Positions 15,651 to 24,135 of a stretch of DNA of 64,000 nt are shown here, piece by piece. Below the pieces are notes generated by a model. That model saw only the letters and a list, made by a program, of their open reading frames with translations, did no database searches and was not told where the DNA came from. Source of the stretch: CAYZBF01 sp964476585 (GTDB taxonomy: Bacteria; Hydrothermota; UBA3072); NCBI GenBank assembly GCA_964476585.1, contig CAYZBF010000003.1:43287-107286 (forward strand), given 5' to 3'. Numbering within the stretch: the stretch's first letter is position 1; each line of letters opens with the position of its first letter. Made by a program: the position numbers and the translations under genes.

Positions 15651-17509
15651 AACTTACCTACTATTGCTCTTGAGATATTATAAATGTGAAAATTGATTCT
15701 GTCGAAGTCATTCAGGATATCAAGATGCAGTGTACTGGTATCGATACTCTCCGGTTTCCCTAGTTTTAGACGTGATAGGTGACTTTCCCTGAATTTGTCA
15801 AGTTTTTCTCTCGATCCATCCTGTTTCATTAATAATTGGCTTGCCATCTCTTTATCCATAGTACCAAGGGCGGCTTGTATCTCCTCTATATTAGAAAGGA
15901 CAGCCTGATGATACTCTTGAATCTCTCCAAAACCCTCATCTGAAAAGAAGTATGATTTTTTTATTTTTTTTCCTGCATAAGCCATTAAACTTTTACTTAT
16001 AAGGTCTCCAATATATTCTATCTCATTCATTATCTTTAGAATAGTAACACTTTTATTACTCTCTCTCTCAGAGAGCTCCTCCCCGAGTAGTCTGGATGAG
16101 TAGGCAGTGAGTTCCTTTTGTGTTTTATCGATTTCATCGTCTCTTTTGATAACAACTTTACGGAGTGCATTGTTATTTCTCTTAAAGACTATCAGTGTAG
16201 TCTTGAACATATCATTCACAATTCTCACAGACTCCCTCACTGCTTCGTGGCATTTGGATATTGCAATGGAAGGAGATGTGAGATACAAGGGATCAAGTTT
16301 GACACCAGCACGTCTTGTTTTAAAAATTTTGTTCATTAAATTGGCAAGGGGGAAACAGAGCGGAATTAGGACAAAACCCCACACATTTACTGCAGTGTGA
16401 AGATTAGCTATATCACGAGACGTCGGGCTCAACTTTCCAGGCAGGAATAAAAGATAGACAGAAAGGATAACAAATAAGCTCCGCAATATCACATAACTCA
16501 AACCCAGTGACTTACCAGAAGATGAAAAGCGCGTGGATCCAAGCAGAATGGTAAATGTAGTACCAATGTTGGCTCCCAATATGATAGGTATTGCTTGCGA
16601 AAAATCAATAACGCCAACGAACCCTATTAGTAAACCCAGAGTTGCCGCACTTGAATGAAAGAGAAATGTAAGGAGGATTGAACCGAAAAAGAGAAAAAAT
16701 GGGTTGATGTCCAGAGTGATTGTGTCAATCAGTGGCTCGATACTTTCCCTTATAAGCCATATTGAGAAGAATATCAAACCAAATCCCAGAAGGATTCTTC
16801 CAATATAACTCCATTTAGACTTTGACTGCCAGAGAAGATACCCAATGAGAACGATAATTGGGCTGAACTGAATTATGTCGGTTGCTATTATCTGAACAGT
16901 AAAAGTAGCTCCAAGAGATGCCCCAGCAAGAACTATCAAAGATGAGGAAAGGCTTATTAGCGAAGACTCAAGAAGACCGAGAAGCATCAAGCCTGTCAAT
17001 GTGCTTGATTCAAGGAATATGGCGAGGAAGATTCCACTCAAATACGCAAAAATTGGACGATTGGTCATCTTCCAGAGGATTTGCCTCGCCCGCTCCCCGC
17101 TCAACCTTGAAAATCCCTTGTTTGTATTGTCTAAACCCATAAGTATAAGAACAGCTCCTATTATAAATGAAAGTATTAATTTTAGGAGCGTTTTTTTAGG
17201 AATGATACTTGGATGAATCTCAATTGATTCGTCCTCTACAATTCCTTCTACCCAGCCATTCGCTTTGGCTATAAACTCTACGCTTGCAAAACCAGCTTGG
17301 TCTGAAAAAACCGAATCAGAAGAGATGAAACCATTATGGGCTCTAAATAAAACCCATTTATTCGCCACTGGCTTACCTTCCTCAAGAACTTGAACTGCTA
17401 TCTTCACCGGACTTCCTGAGAGGACTAACCTTCCTTCTCCGGAAACATCCTCACCATAAGGATCAGCTGCCCTAACGATTGAAAAGGATAATAAAAGGAG
17501 TAATATCAT
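15647..17509 (-). CDS. Na/Pi symporter-like protein with N-terminal Ig-like and C-terminal PhoU-like domains
   Basis: A 620-residue fusion. A signal-like hydrophobic segment (1-15) leads to a periplasmic bacterial-Ig-like domain (about 15-105: VQVLEEGKPVANKW, DQAGFASVEFIA). Next comes an Na/Pi-cotransporter core (about 108-395) with the duplicated GASLGATFT and GANIGTTFT/HSSAAT motifs. The C-terminus is a PhoU-like helical domain (about 420-620). The family moves phosphate with sodium; the Ig-like front end is unusual. It is last in an exbB-exbD-tonB-symporter operon, overlapping tonB by 4 bases, which hints at a link to TonB energy coupling, but that is inference. Confidence 0.82.
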   Translation of the reverse strand: MILLLLLSFSIVRAADPYGEDVSGEGRLVLSGSPVKIAVQVLEEGKPVANKWVLFRAHNGFISSDSVFSDQAGFASVEFIAKANGWVEGIVEDESIEIHPSIIPKKTLLKLILSFIIGAVLILMGLDNTNKGFSRLSGERARQILWKMTNRPIFAYLSGIFLAIFLESSTLTGLMLLGLLESSLISLSSSLIVLAGASLGATFTVQIIATDIIQFSPIIVLIGYLLWQSKSKWSYIGRILLGFGLIFFSIWLIRESIEPLIDTITLDINPFFLFFGSILLTFLFHSSAATLGLLIGFVGVIDFSQAIPIILGANIGTTFTILLGSTRFSSSGKSLGLSYVILRSLFVILSVYLLFLPGKLSPTSRDIANLHTAVNVWGFVLIPLCFPLANLMNKIFKTRRAGVKLDPLYLTSPSIAISKCHEAVRESVRIVNDMFKTTLIVFKRNNNALRKVVIKRDDEIDKTQKELTAYSSRLLGEELSERESNKSVTILKIMNEIEYIGDLISKSLMAYAGKKIKKSYFFSDEGFGEIQEYHQAVLSNIEEIQAALGTMDKEMASQLLMKQDGSREKLDKFRESHLSRLKLGKPESIDTSTLHLDILNDFDRINFHIYNISRAIVGKL

Positions 17510-18087
17510 CTAATCTGAAAATAGATAGTAACTATTCCAGATTGAACTACCTGTTTCACATTAGGCGGCAGTGGTTGGAAACACCATTCTCTAACCGCCT
17601 GAATTGCATTTTGATCAAATTCTAACCCACCAGTTTTTACAATGTCAATACTTGCAATTGTTCCGTCTGGCTTTGCTGAAATATGGAGTTTAACGATTGT
17701 ATTCTCACTAATTCCTTCAGGGTACTCTGGCTTTAGAAAATGAACAAGCCTTCTCTTAGAGAGTTCCCCTGATAATGTAAATCTCTTTTCTCCCTCACCT
17801 GCATTGTATAGTTTACCACCTTTATACGGAGGTTTATCGAGGGGGCTTAATTTCTTCTTTGTCTTTTTTATCTCCACAGGAACATCGCCTAAAGGCGAGA
17901 ACACATCTTCAGTCCCTCCTTCTTCAGAAATTATGCCCTCTGTTAACTTATTCTCTACAGTATGAAAGCCAAGTGTTAAGTATTCATCCTCCTTGGCTCT
18001 TATGTCAATAATAACCCAGCTAAATATTCCGATAAGCAAGGAGTATATTATCAACGTCCAGATGAGGGAAAGTATCTTACGATTCAC
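17506..18087 (-). CDS. tonB: TonB-family energy transducer
   Basis: A 193-residue protein with one N-terminal membrane anchor (LIWTLIIYSLLIGIFSWVII), a charged and proline-containing linker, and a TonB C-terminal domain. The latter shows LVHFLKPEYPEGI, GTIASIDIVKTGG and AVREWCFQPLPP. It spans the periplasm to energise outer-membrane receptors using ExbB-ExbD. It overlaps exbD by 4 bases. Confidence 0.85.
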   Translation of the reverse strand: MNRKILSLIWTLIIYSLLIGIFSWVIIDIRAKEDEYLTLGFHTVENKLTEGIISEEGGTEDVFSPLGDVPVEIKKTKKKLSPLDKPPYKGGKLYNAGEGEKRFTLSGELSKRRLVHFLKPEYPEGISENTIVKLHISAKPDGTIASIDIVKTGGLEFDQNAIQAVREWCFQPLPPNVKQVVQSGIVTIYFQIR

Positions 18088-18482
18088 TCTGCCTCAGGAG
18101 TGGTTGCAATCACAAACTTACTTGCCCCACTTCTCCTAACCATCTCCATAACTTTTACCGTCATATCAATTGTAACGTCGCGGTCAGCTTTAATGAGCAT
18201 AATCCTATCTTTGAAATTTTCGAGCAGATATGGAAGTCTTGAGATATCAACTGGCTTGTCTTCAAGGTATACAGCACCGCTTTTTGTTATTGTTATACTC
18301 ACTTTCTCTCGTGAAAGTGCTTCTTTCGTTACGGCTCTAGGTAAGTGGACCTTTATCCCTGGTTGAATAAGATAGGAGGAGGTTAGGAGGAAAAAAATCA
18401 AGAGCAATAAGACTATATCTGCTATTGAGATGACAGGAAAGGTCATTTTTCTTTTGTATTGAGTTTCAAAATTCATTATCAC
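18084..18482 (-). CDS. exbD: ExbD/TolR-family protein
   Basis: A 132-residue protein with one membrane helix (ISIADIVLLLLIFFLLTSSYL) that carries the conserved proton-channel Asp, then the periplasmic ExbD domain (LPYLLENFKDRIMLIKADRDV). It works with ExbB and TonB as the proton-driven motor. It overlaps its neighbours by 4 bases on each side. Confidence 0.88.
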   Translation of the reverse strand: MIMNFETQYKRKMTFPVISIADIVLLLLIFFLLTSSYLIQPGIKVHLPRAVTKEALSREKVSITITKSGAVYLEDKPVDISRLPYLLENFKDRIMLIKADRDVTIDMTVKVMEMVRRSGASKFVIATTPEAE

Positions 18483-19069
18483 TTCTCCAATATTCCACTT
18501 AACTCTGCTTTTACCCTCTTGATGTCACTCACAAAGCCATTTAATCTATCTGTAAATGAATTATATATTATATAGAAGAGAATACCTACTGCAAGTCCAG
18601 CGGCAGTTGTCACAAGTGCCTCCCATATCCCTCCTGCAAGTCTAGATGGATTAACACCTCCGCCAAGAATCTCTATCTGCATAAACGCCTTTATCATACC
18701 AAGAACTGTTCCGAAGAATCCAAGCATTGGTGCTATTGCTCCAACGGTAGAGATTACGCCCATTCCACTCTCTAATTTTGTCAATTCCTCTACAGCCTGA
18801 GCATCCATCGCCTCTACCTTTCCAGATAGTAAACCCTTTATCATAATCCTCGTAAGTGGATTATCATAGGCACGTATCTCTTTCACAGCCTCTTCAGGAG
18901 CTCCTTCATTAAGCCAGGCTTTAGCTCTCTTTAAGAGTTCATCTGTTTGACTCTTTGAGCGTCTGAAATAGATTAACCGGTCTATAACGAAATAAAAACC
19001 TACGAATAGCGCAATAGCAATGGCTATCATTGTCCATCCACCTTTGCCCAATATCGACATTAAACTCAT
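18479..19069 (-). CDS. exbB: ExbB/TolQ/MotA-family proton channel
   Basis: A 196-residue protein with three membrane segments and the family motif GMGVISTVGAIAPMLGFFGTV around residue 100, followed by AGGIWEALVTTAAGLAVGI. A strong ribosome binding site, GGAGGAGG, precedes the ATG. First gene of the exbB-exbD-tonB-symporter operon. Confidence 0.9.
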   Translation of the reverse strand: MSLMSILGKGGWTMIAIAIALFVGFYFVIDRLIYFRRSKSQTDELLKRAKAWLNEGAPEEAVKEIRAYDNPLTRIMIKGLLSGKVEAMDAQAVEELTKLESGMGVISTVGAIAPMLGFFGTVLGMIKAFMQIEILGGGVNPSRLAGGIWEALVTTAAGLAVGILFYIIYNSFTDRLNGFVSDIKRVKAELSGILEK

Positions 19070-19309
19070 TGGACCTCCTCCTTATTTTTTGTTTTGCCAC
19101 AGAGACAGTCGCTTCGCTCCAGTGTACTTTGCGTTTTTCACTCTGCATTGGAGTAAAAGCTCCACAGCTATTACCCCGTGGTTTTCAACCTCTTCCATCA
19201 TATTATGCTTTGAGTAATAATATTGAACCATTTAAACATTTAATTTATATTATAATACCTGTAAAGTCAAGTAAATAAAACCCAACCCCTAAAAATAATA
19301 TATGCGGTC
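19070..19309. other. Gene-free divergent spacer between exbB and rpsU
   Basis: No credible ORF. It contains a CACAGAG-type degenerate intergenic sequence near 19095-19150, and an AT-rich stretch that could hold a minus-strand promoter for exbB (TTGACT reading left from about 19270, poor -10). No RNA gene is evident. Confidence 0.4.
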
Positions 19310-19337
19310 TTGACTTATCCAGATCTCTTGTTATATA
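19310..19337 (+). promoter_or_regulatory. Promoter for rpsU
   Basis: TTGACT (19310-19315), a 16-nt spacer and TATATA (19332-19337), about 40 nt upstream of the rpsU ribosome binding site. Confidence 0.55.
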
Positions 19338-19382
19338 TTTAGTTAAAGTTATCAACTAAACGTGGCAAGGAGGTGATAGCAT

Positions 19383-19574
19383 TTGCCAGAAGTAAAAGTA
19401 CGCGAAGGCGAATCTTTTGAGAGGGTTTTTCGTCGCTTTAAAAGATTGTGCGAAAAGGAAAAAATACGCAGTGAAATTAAAAAGCACCAAAGATACGAAA
19501 AACCAAGCGATAGACGCCAAAGAACGCGTAAGAAAACAGTAAGATTTCAAAGGAAGAGAGGGTTTTTTTCTTAA
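19383..19574 (+). CDS. rpsU: 30S ribosomal protein S21
   Basis: A 63-residue basic protein with the S21 pattern MPEVKVREGESFERVFRRFK and a KHQRYEKPSDRRQRT tail. The start is TTG at 19383, set by AAGGAGGTGATAG just upstream and by the family N-terminus. It is followed by cvpA and mutS2. Confidence 0.93.
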   Translation: MPEVKVREGESFERVFRRFKRLCEKEKIRSEIKKHQRYEKPSDRRQRTRKKTVRFQRKRGFFS

Positions 19575-19659
19575 GAATAGACCTTCAAAAGGGGTTATCA
19601 ACGTATAGTTTACTATTTGCAACTATATGGTATAGCAATTAACAAGATAATCATATTAA

Positions 19660-20163
19660 ATGGCCTTAGTTGACATAATATCATTAATAACAATTATCGC
19701 TTTTCTTTTGTGGGGTATAAAGAGAGGTTTTATTCTCGAAATATCTGAAATTGCAGGCCTCATTTTTGCCTTCGTTCTTGCTTTATATCTACCTCTAAAT
19801 TTAAACATAGGTGGGTGGAAATACCTGGTAAGCTTTCTAGTATATTTTTTTATATTAAGTATAGTCTTTAGCATTGTCTCAAAAATAGTAAACAAAACTC
19901 CTTTAGCACTAATTGATAAGGCTTTGGGTGCTGCAGTTGGGGCATTGAAGGGATTTATTGTAATAATTATTATCTTCCTCATAATAAGTGTAATGCCGAA
20001 GACTAATCAAAATAAAGCACTAAGGAATAGCTTACTATACAATACAACATTAAAAATCAAACCCGCATTAAAAGGATTCCTGCAGAGAAAGATGAATAGG
20101 ATTACACCAAAAGACAAGCTTCCACTCCCAGAGCCTCGAAAAGGAAAACGAGTACTAATATAA
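19660..20163 (+). CDS. cvpA: CvpA-family membrane protein
   Basis: A 167-residue protein with four predicted membrane segments and the CvpA opening (DIISLITIIAFLLWGIKRGF). The DKALGAAVGALKGFIVI segment lies near residue 90. Homologues are linked to colicin V export, biofilm and envelope stress; the molecular role is unsettled. It is encoded immediately before mutS2 (one-base overlap), a very common pairing. Confidence 0.82.
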   Translation: MALVDIISLITIIAFLLWGIKRGFILEISEIAGLIFAFVLALYLPLNLNIGGWKYLVSFLVYFFILSIVFSIVSKIVNKTPLALIDKALGAAVGALKGFIVIIIIFLIISVMPKTNQNKALRNSLLYNTTLKIKPALKGFLQRKMNRITPKDKLPLPEPRKGKRVLI

Positions 20164-22277
20164 TGAAAAAATTAGCTCAGATAGTAGGGCTTCCCCGCCT
20201 AAAAGAAATAGTTGCGGAATACGCAGATTCAGCCCCCGGGAAACTACGTATCCTCTCTCTAAAACCCGTTAATCTAAATCACATAACAGAACATATTTTC
20301 GACCAACTCTCGCAAGTTATTGAACATCAAGATGTTATATCTGAACTTTCGATTGTAGAGGAGGCGGGGGCGCCAAGATTGGGAATTTATTTATCCTCTG
20401 GTGAACTGTTCCACTTTGCCCGGGAGTTGGAGTTAACCGGAGAAACTAAGGGCATCCTATCGGAAAATAAAATTCTCGAGGATTTAGAAGAGAAACTCAA
20501 TCCTCTTCCACAGCTAAAAGAGGAAATTCTGGAATGTATCGATGATGAGGGACAAGTAAGAGTAGACGCCTCGCCTCAATTGAAATCTTTATACAGAGAA
20601 AGAAAGAAGCTACAGGCTGCCATCGAAAATACATTGAAAAATGTTATGCAAAAACACGAAGAGTTACTACAGGATGATGTTATCACTCAGCGAAGAGAGA
20701 GAACTGTCCTTCCAGTCAAATATGACAGGAAAGGGGAAATTGAAGGAGTTGTGGTTGATCTCTCGAGAACAGGCAACACAGCTTTTATTGAACCTGCAGA
20801 ACTTGTCCCCTTGAACAATCAACTCCGAGAAAACTCCATTGATATAGAAGAAGAGAAAAAGAGAATCCTAAAAGCTTTAACTGACATGGTAAGAGAGAAT
20901 TTCATGGAAATTGAGAGAAATATTGACACACTGGCAGAAATCGATTCCCTCAGAGCAAGAGCAAGATATGCCAGGAAATTTAAGTGCAGTATACCACAGT
21001 TCTCAAACGAAAGCACTCTAAAATTCAAGAAATGTCACCACCCACTATTAATGATAGAAAGAGAGGCGGTGCCACTTGATCTTGAGTTCGGAAAAGAAAA
21101 AAGGATCTTACTGGTGAGTGGTCCAAATGCAGGCGGAAAAACAGTACTACTTAAAACAATAGGTATAACAGTTCTTTCTGCATATGCATGCCTTCCTATA
21201 CCAGCCGCCGAGGGGACCATAATTGGAACGTTTAAGGATATATACGGAATCATAGAAGATGAACAATCAATAGAAGAGAACCTCTCTACTTTTTCTTCCT
21301 ATGTGATACGCCTTAAAAAAATCCTAGAAGAAGCAGACGAGAAAAGCCTCGTACTCTGTGATGAATTAGGAGGAAATACCGATCCGGAAGAAGGTGGAGC
21401 ACTTGCAATATCGATATTGAACTCCCTTTGTGACAGGGGTAGTATGGTTATTACTACAACCCACCTAGGTTCACTTAAATTCTATGTTGCAGAACATGAA
21501 GCCATGCTAAACGGAGCTATGGAATACGTAGATCGACCAACCTACCACCTGCAGATAGGAATCCCCGGCGGCTCAAGAGCAATAGCTGTTGCAGAAACAC
21601 TCGGGCTCCCAAGGGAAGTAATAAAAAAAGCAAAGGGATTTCTCGACTCCTCAGCATTAAAAGCTGAGGAGCTAATAGAAGAATTTTCGAAGAGAAACAA
21701 GGAAATAAGGGAATACGAGGAAGAAATTCAAGAACTTAAATCCAGACTTGAGACATTAACTAAGGAATACGACGAAAAAATGAAGAACATCAAAAAAGAG
21801 CAGAAGGAGATATTAAGTGAGGCAAAAGAGAAGGCAAAGGAGATCTTGAAAGAGGCCCGTTCTACTGTAGAAGCGACAATAAAGGAGATAAAGGCATCAA
21901 ATGCTACCAGAGAATCAATAAAAGATTATAAAATAGCCTTTGATAAATTGCTAATAGAAGAGAAAGAAGAAAAGGAAAGGGTGACATACCCCTTGAAAGG
22001 AAAAATTCATATAAATTACGATGTCGATATGGAAGTTCCTCTGGAGATATCAGTCCGGGGAATGACAAAGGAAGAAGCTTGGGAAAAAACAGATAAATAT
22101 CTGGATAGGGCCGTCCTCGCAAGTTATGAACAGGTGAGAATTGTCCATGGTAAAGGTAGCTGGATTCTAAGGAATGACATACATGAAAAATTAAAGAAAG
22201 ACCCAAGAGTGAAATCCATATTAACTCCCCATAGAAACGAGGGTGGTGCAGGGGTTACCTTGGTAAAAATAAAGTGA
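20163..22277 (+). CDS. mutS2: MutS2-family ATPase/endonuclease
   Basis: A 704-residue MutS2. The Walker A motif GPNAGGKT lies at residues 320-327, LVLCDELGGNTDPEEG supplies Walker B, and a coiled coil at about 510-590 leads to a C-terminal Smr domain (about 630-704: ISVRGMTKEEAWEKTDKYLD, VRIVHGKGSWILR). Family members suppress recombination or rescue collided ribosomes. The length is slightly below the usual 770-790. Confidence 0.93.
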   Translation: MKKLAQIVGLPRLKEIVAEYADSAPGKLRILSLKPVNLNHITEHIFDQLSQVIEHQDVISELSIVEEAGAPRLGIYLSSGELFHFARELELTGETKGILSENKILEDLEEKLNPLPQLKEEILECIDDEGQVRVDASPQLKSLYRERKKLQAAIENTLKNVMQKHEELLQDDVITQRRERTVLPVKYDRKGEIEGVVVDLSRTGNTAFIEPAELVPLNNQLRENSIDIEEEKKRILKALTDMVRENFMEIERNIDTLAEIDSLRARARYARKFKCSIPQFSNESTLKFKKCHHPLLMIEREAVPLDLEFGKEKRILLVSGPNAGGKTVLLKTIGITVLSAYACLPIPAAEGTIIGTFKDIYGIIEDEQSIEENLSTFSSYVIRLKKILEEADEKSLVLCDELGGNTDPEEGGALAISILNSLCDRGSMVITTTHLGSLKFYVAEHEAMLNGAMEYVDRPTYHLQIGIPGGSRAIAVAETLGLPREVIKKAKGFLDSSALKAEELIEEFSKRNKEIREYEEEIQELKSRLETLTKEYDEKMKNIKKEQKEILSEAKEKAKEILKEARSTVEATIKEIKASNATRESIKDYKIAFDKLLIEEKEEKERVTYPLKGKIHINYDVDMEVPLEISVRGMTKEEAWEKTDKYLDRAVLASYEQVRIVHGKGSWILRNDIHEKLKKDPRVKSILTPHRNEGGAGVTLVKIK

Positions 22278-22284
22278 AACTCAA

Positions 22285-22680
22285 ATGATACTCTTAACCC
22301 TAATATCAAAGTCCGCTGTAACTGCAATGCTCCTGACAACATTCATACCAGGAGGAGGCCAATTCTACACAAAAAGATGGCTCAAAGGTATGTTAATAGG
22401 AGGAACACAATCATATATCCTATACAGGGGCATAAAGACCCAACTAGACCTAAACGATGTAGACCAAAGACTGGAAGAGTCGTACAGCAACTCTCTTGCC
22501 GAAGAAAAGGATGACCTCTTGGTCCAGAGAAGAGAAATAGTGTGGTGGGGAGCCCTAGTCTGGACCATAGGTATGCTTGATGCATATGTGGACGCTCGAC
22601 TCTACGATTTTAAAAGTGATATAACTATAGATGCAGGGGGCGATCCTAAACTAACAATATCCCTCAATATCTACTACTAA
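22285..22680 (+). CDS. DUF5683-like membrane protein
   Basis: A 131-residue protein with a hydrophobic N-terminus (ILLTLISKSAVTAMLL), then PGGGQFYTKRWLKGMLIGG, which matches the family pattern near the membrane entry. A second hydrophobic segment follows (IVWWGALVWTIGMLDAYVDA). Function unknown; such proteins are common in diderm candidate phyla. The stop codon overlaps the proposed rsmG start (TAATG), which lies inside parS. Confidence 0.65.
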   Translation: MILLTLISKSAVTAMLLTTFIPGGGQFYTKRWLKGMLIGGTQSYILYRGIKTQLDLNDVDQRLEESYSNSLAEEKDDLLVQRREIVWWGALVWTIGMLDAYVDARLYDFKSDITIDAGGDPKLTISLNIYY

Positions 22681-23206
22681 TGTTTCACGTGAAACATTTA
22701 CTAAAGCAAGGGCTAAAAAACCTAAATATATAGAGGAATTACTTCGCTGGAACGAGAATATAAACCTGATTTCACGCCGCCTCACAAAAGAAGAAATAGT
22801 AAACAAATTGATCATACCCTCCCTAATACCACACGATATTCTCTCCCCCGGAGAGAAAGTACTCGATTTTGGAGCAGGAGCGGGAATAGTGGGAATACCT
22901 CTTGCAATTATCTTGCCAAAACTCCAGATAGATCTACTTGAATCCAAAGAAAAACCAATCTACTTCCTCCGCCACATCAAAAACATCCTGTCCCTGGATG
23001 TTGAAATTATTCAAAAATACGTAAAGCAGCCCAAAGAGCTCCCCAGGCATTTTGACACAATTCTGGTTCGTGCAGTAGACCCGGAGAGCATTCCTTCCAG
23101 AAGTGGAGAAAGGATTATATACTATGGGGAGTATAAAGGGGATAAATTAAAATTACAATCCTCTATTGATTGGGAAATCCACAAGGTTTCAATCTTATCG
23201 TTTTAA
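22680..23206 (+). CDS. rsmG: 16S rRNA (guanine-N7) methyltransferase RsmG, needs a -1 frameshift
   Basis: RsmG (GidB) methylates G527 of 16S rRNA. The core is clear in frame from 22721: EELLRWNENINLISRR, then the SAM motif VLDFGAGAGIVGIPLAI and LLESKEKPIYFLRHI. That frame has no ATG, GTG or TTG before 22808, inside the core. The natural start is the ATG at 22680 (MFHVKHLLKQGL, a widespread RsmG beginning), which overlaps the previous stop. Its frame ends at TAG 22731-22733. A -1 shift at 22715-22721 joins the two into 175 residues. Either programmed slippage, a decayed gene or one missing A in the assembly. Confidence 0.75.
22681..22696. promoter_or_regulatory. parS site 1 (ParB/Spo0J binding)
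   Basis: TGTTTCACGTGAAACA matches the 16-bp parS consensus exactly and is embedded in a 20-bp palindrome (22679-22698). It also encodes the RsmG N-terminus FHVKH. Confidence 0.9.
22715..22721 (+). other. Slippery heptamer A AAA AAC in rsmG
   Basis: In the frame starting at 22680 the codons CTA AAA AAC place the heptamer in the correct X XXY YYZ register for -1 slippage, 10 bases before the zero-frame stop. AAGGG lies just upstream. I see no strong downstream hairpin. Confidence 0.5.
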
Positions 23207-23209
23207 AAA

Positions 23210-23225
23210 TGTTTCACGTGAAACA
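23210..23225. promoter_or_regulatory. parS site 2 (ParB/Spo0J binding)
   Basis: A second exact TGTTTCACGTGAAACA, 529 bp from the first, sits just after the rsmG stop. It is the centre of a 32-bp perfect palindrome (23202-23233) with A-rich and T-rich arms, so the RNA could also act as a terminator. Confidence 0.9.
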
Positions 23226-23228
23226 TTT

Positions 23229-23456
23229 TTAAATCTTAAATCCGGAGGTTGTGAATGCAGATTGTTTCATTCTTATTCTCCCACCCTGGTCGATTCCAAT
23301 TAATTTGCCACATTTCCTGCATTTAATTTTATCCCCATATCGCTTACTGAAGTCTTTAATTATTCTATCCTTATAGCAGTACAGTACCCTACCTTTACCT
23401 ATCTTTTTGTATTTAAAGATCTTTGATTTGCAGGATGAACATTTTATAGTTAACAT
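23229..23456 (-). CDS. Small zinc-ribbon protein
   Basis: A 75-residue protein with CSSC near residue 6 and CRKC near 47, a likely single zinc-binding site, and many lysines. No family is recognised beyond the zinc-ribbon pattern, so the role could be nucleic-acid binding or structural. Its end runs into the arm of the parS2 palindrome. The upstream AAAGAGAG is a weak ribosome binding site. Confidence 0.5.
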   Translation of the reverse strand: MLTIKCSSCKSKIFKYKKIGKGRVLYCYKDRIIKDFSKRYGDKIKCRKCGKLIGIDQGGRIRMKQSAFTTSGFKI

Positions 23457-23608
23457 CTCTCTTTATTTATCCTTTAGAAAATGCGTGGAGCTCCTTCCAA
23501 TTAACTCCTCATTGTTTCTTTACCCTTTTATCCTATCCTTAAATATAGATGTTTTCCCCACTTTGGTCAAGTATGCACATATTTTTCTTGTAATGTTTCA
23601 TTCCCTAA

Positions 23609-23881
23609 GAATATCTTGATTTTTTAAGTTTAATGCCCAATGCATCATTAATGCTTACTGATTCTGGTGGTATTCAGGAAGAAACTACAATTTTGGGAAT
23701 TCTCTGTTTAACACTTCGCAATAATACAGAGAGGCTTATTACGATCAGGCTAAGGACAAATACGCTTGTTGGAAATAAACCAAAAAAATGTCATAAGGGC
23801 ATTATTCGTAAAAGAATTCCTAAATACTGGGATGGAAAAGCAGCGCAAAGGGCAGTAAAAGTTTTACTGAAAAAACTTTAA
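23609..23881 (+). pseudogene. Remnant of UDP-N-acetylglucosamine 2-epimerase (3' end)
   Basis: The frame reads EYLDFLSLMPNASLMLTDSG GIQEE, matching the C-terminal part of WecB-type epimerases (the YLDFL and LTDSGG signatures, then NTERL, NTLVG and a final IPKYWDGKAAQRAV). Only about 90 residues remain of a protein of about 370. An in-frame TAA at 23606 ends the frame upstream and no N-terminal portion is found nearby. It is a decayed fragment. Confidence 0.75.
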
Positions 23882-23952
23882 ACTATATTTTTAAAAAGAT
23901 CTGCATTGCATTTTTTCGAAAAAGTGTAATGTCCTAATCATCTTAGAATAAT

Positions 23953-23986
23953 AAAAAGCCCCTGCGTGAGTGCGGGGCTTTTTTTT
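23953..23986 (+). terminator. Intrinsic terminator
   Basis: AAAAAGCCCCTGC, loop, GCGGGGC then eight T residues; a GC-rich stem with one bulged T. It follows the epimerase remnant and insulates the next gene. Confidence 0.85.
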
Positions 23987-24135
23987 GTAGAATATTATAT
24001 TAACTTATTCAATACACCTTACGCAATACTCGTTACGCCACTAACTTTTTCCTTGACTTTTGATTTTTTTTACTATTATTAAAATAATAAAACTATAAAC
24101 ACAAGGAGTAATAGGAAATTTAAGGGGAAGGAAGT

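Noticed and set aside
22680..22733. A 17-codon peptide starting in parS as a separate gene
   Set aside because: Its start matches the RsmG N-terminus and the downstream frame lacks a start, so it is better read as the 5' part of rsmG.
23407..23619. A 70-codon plus-strand frame opposite the zinc-ribbon gene
   Set aside because: No ribosome binding site, and it is antisense to a more plausible gene; composition is that of a shadow frame.
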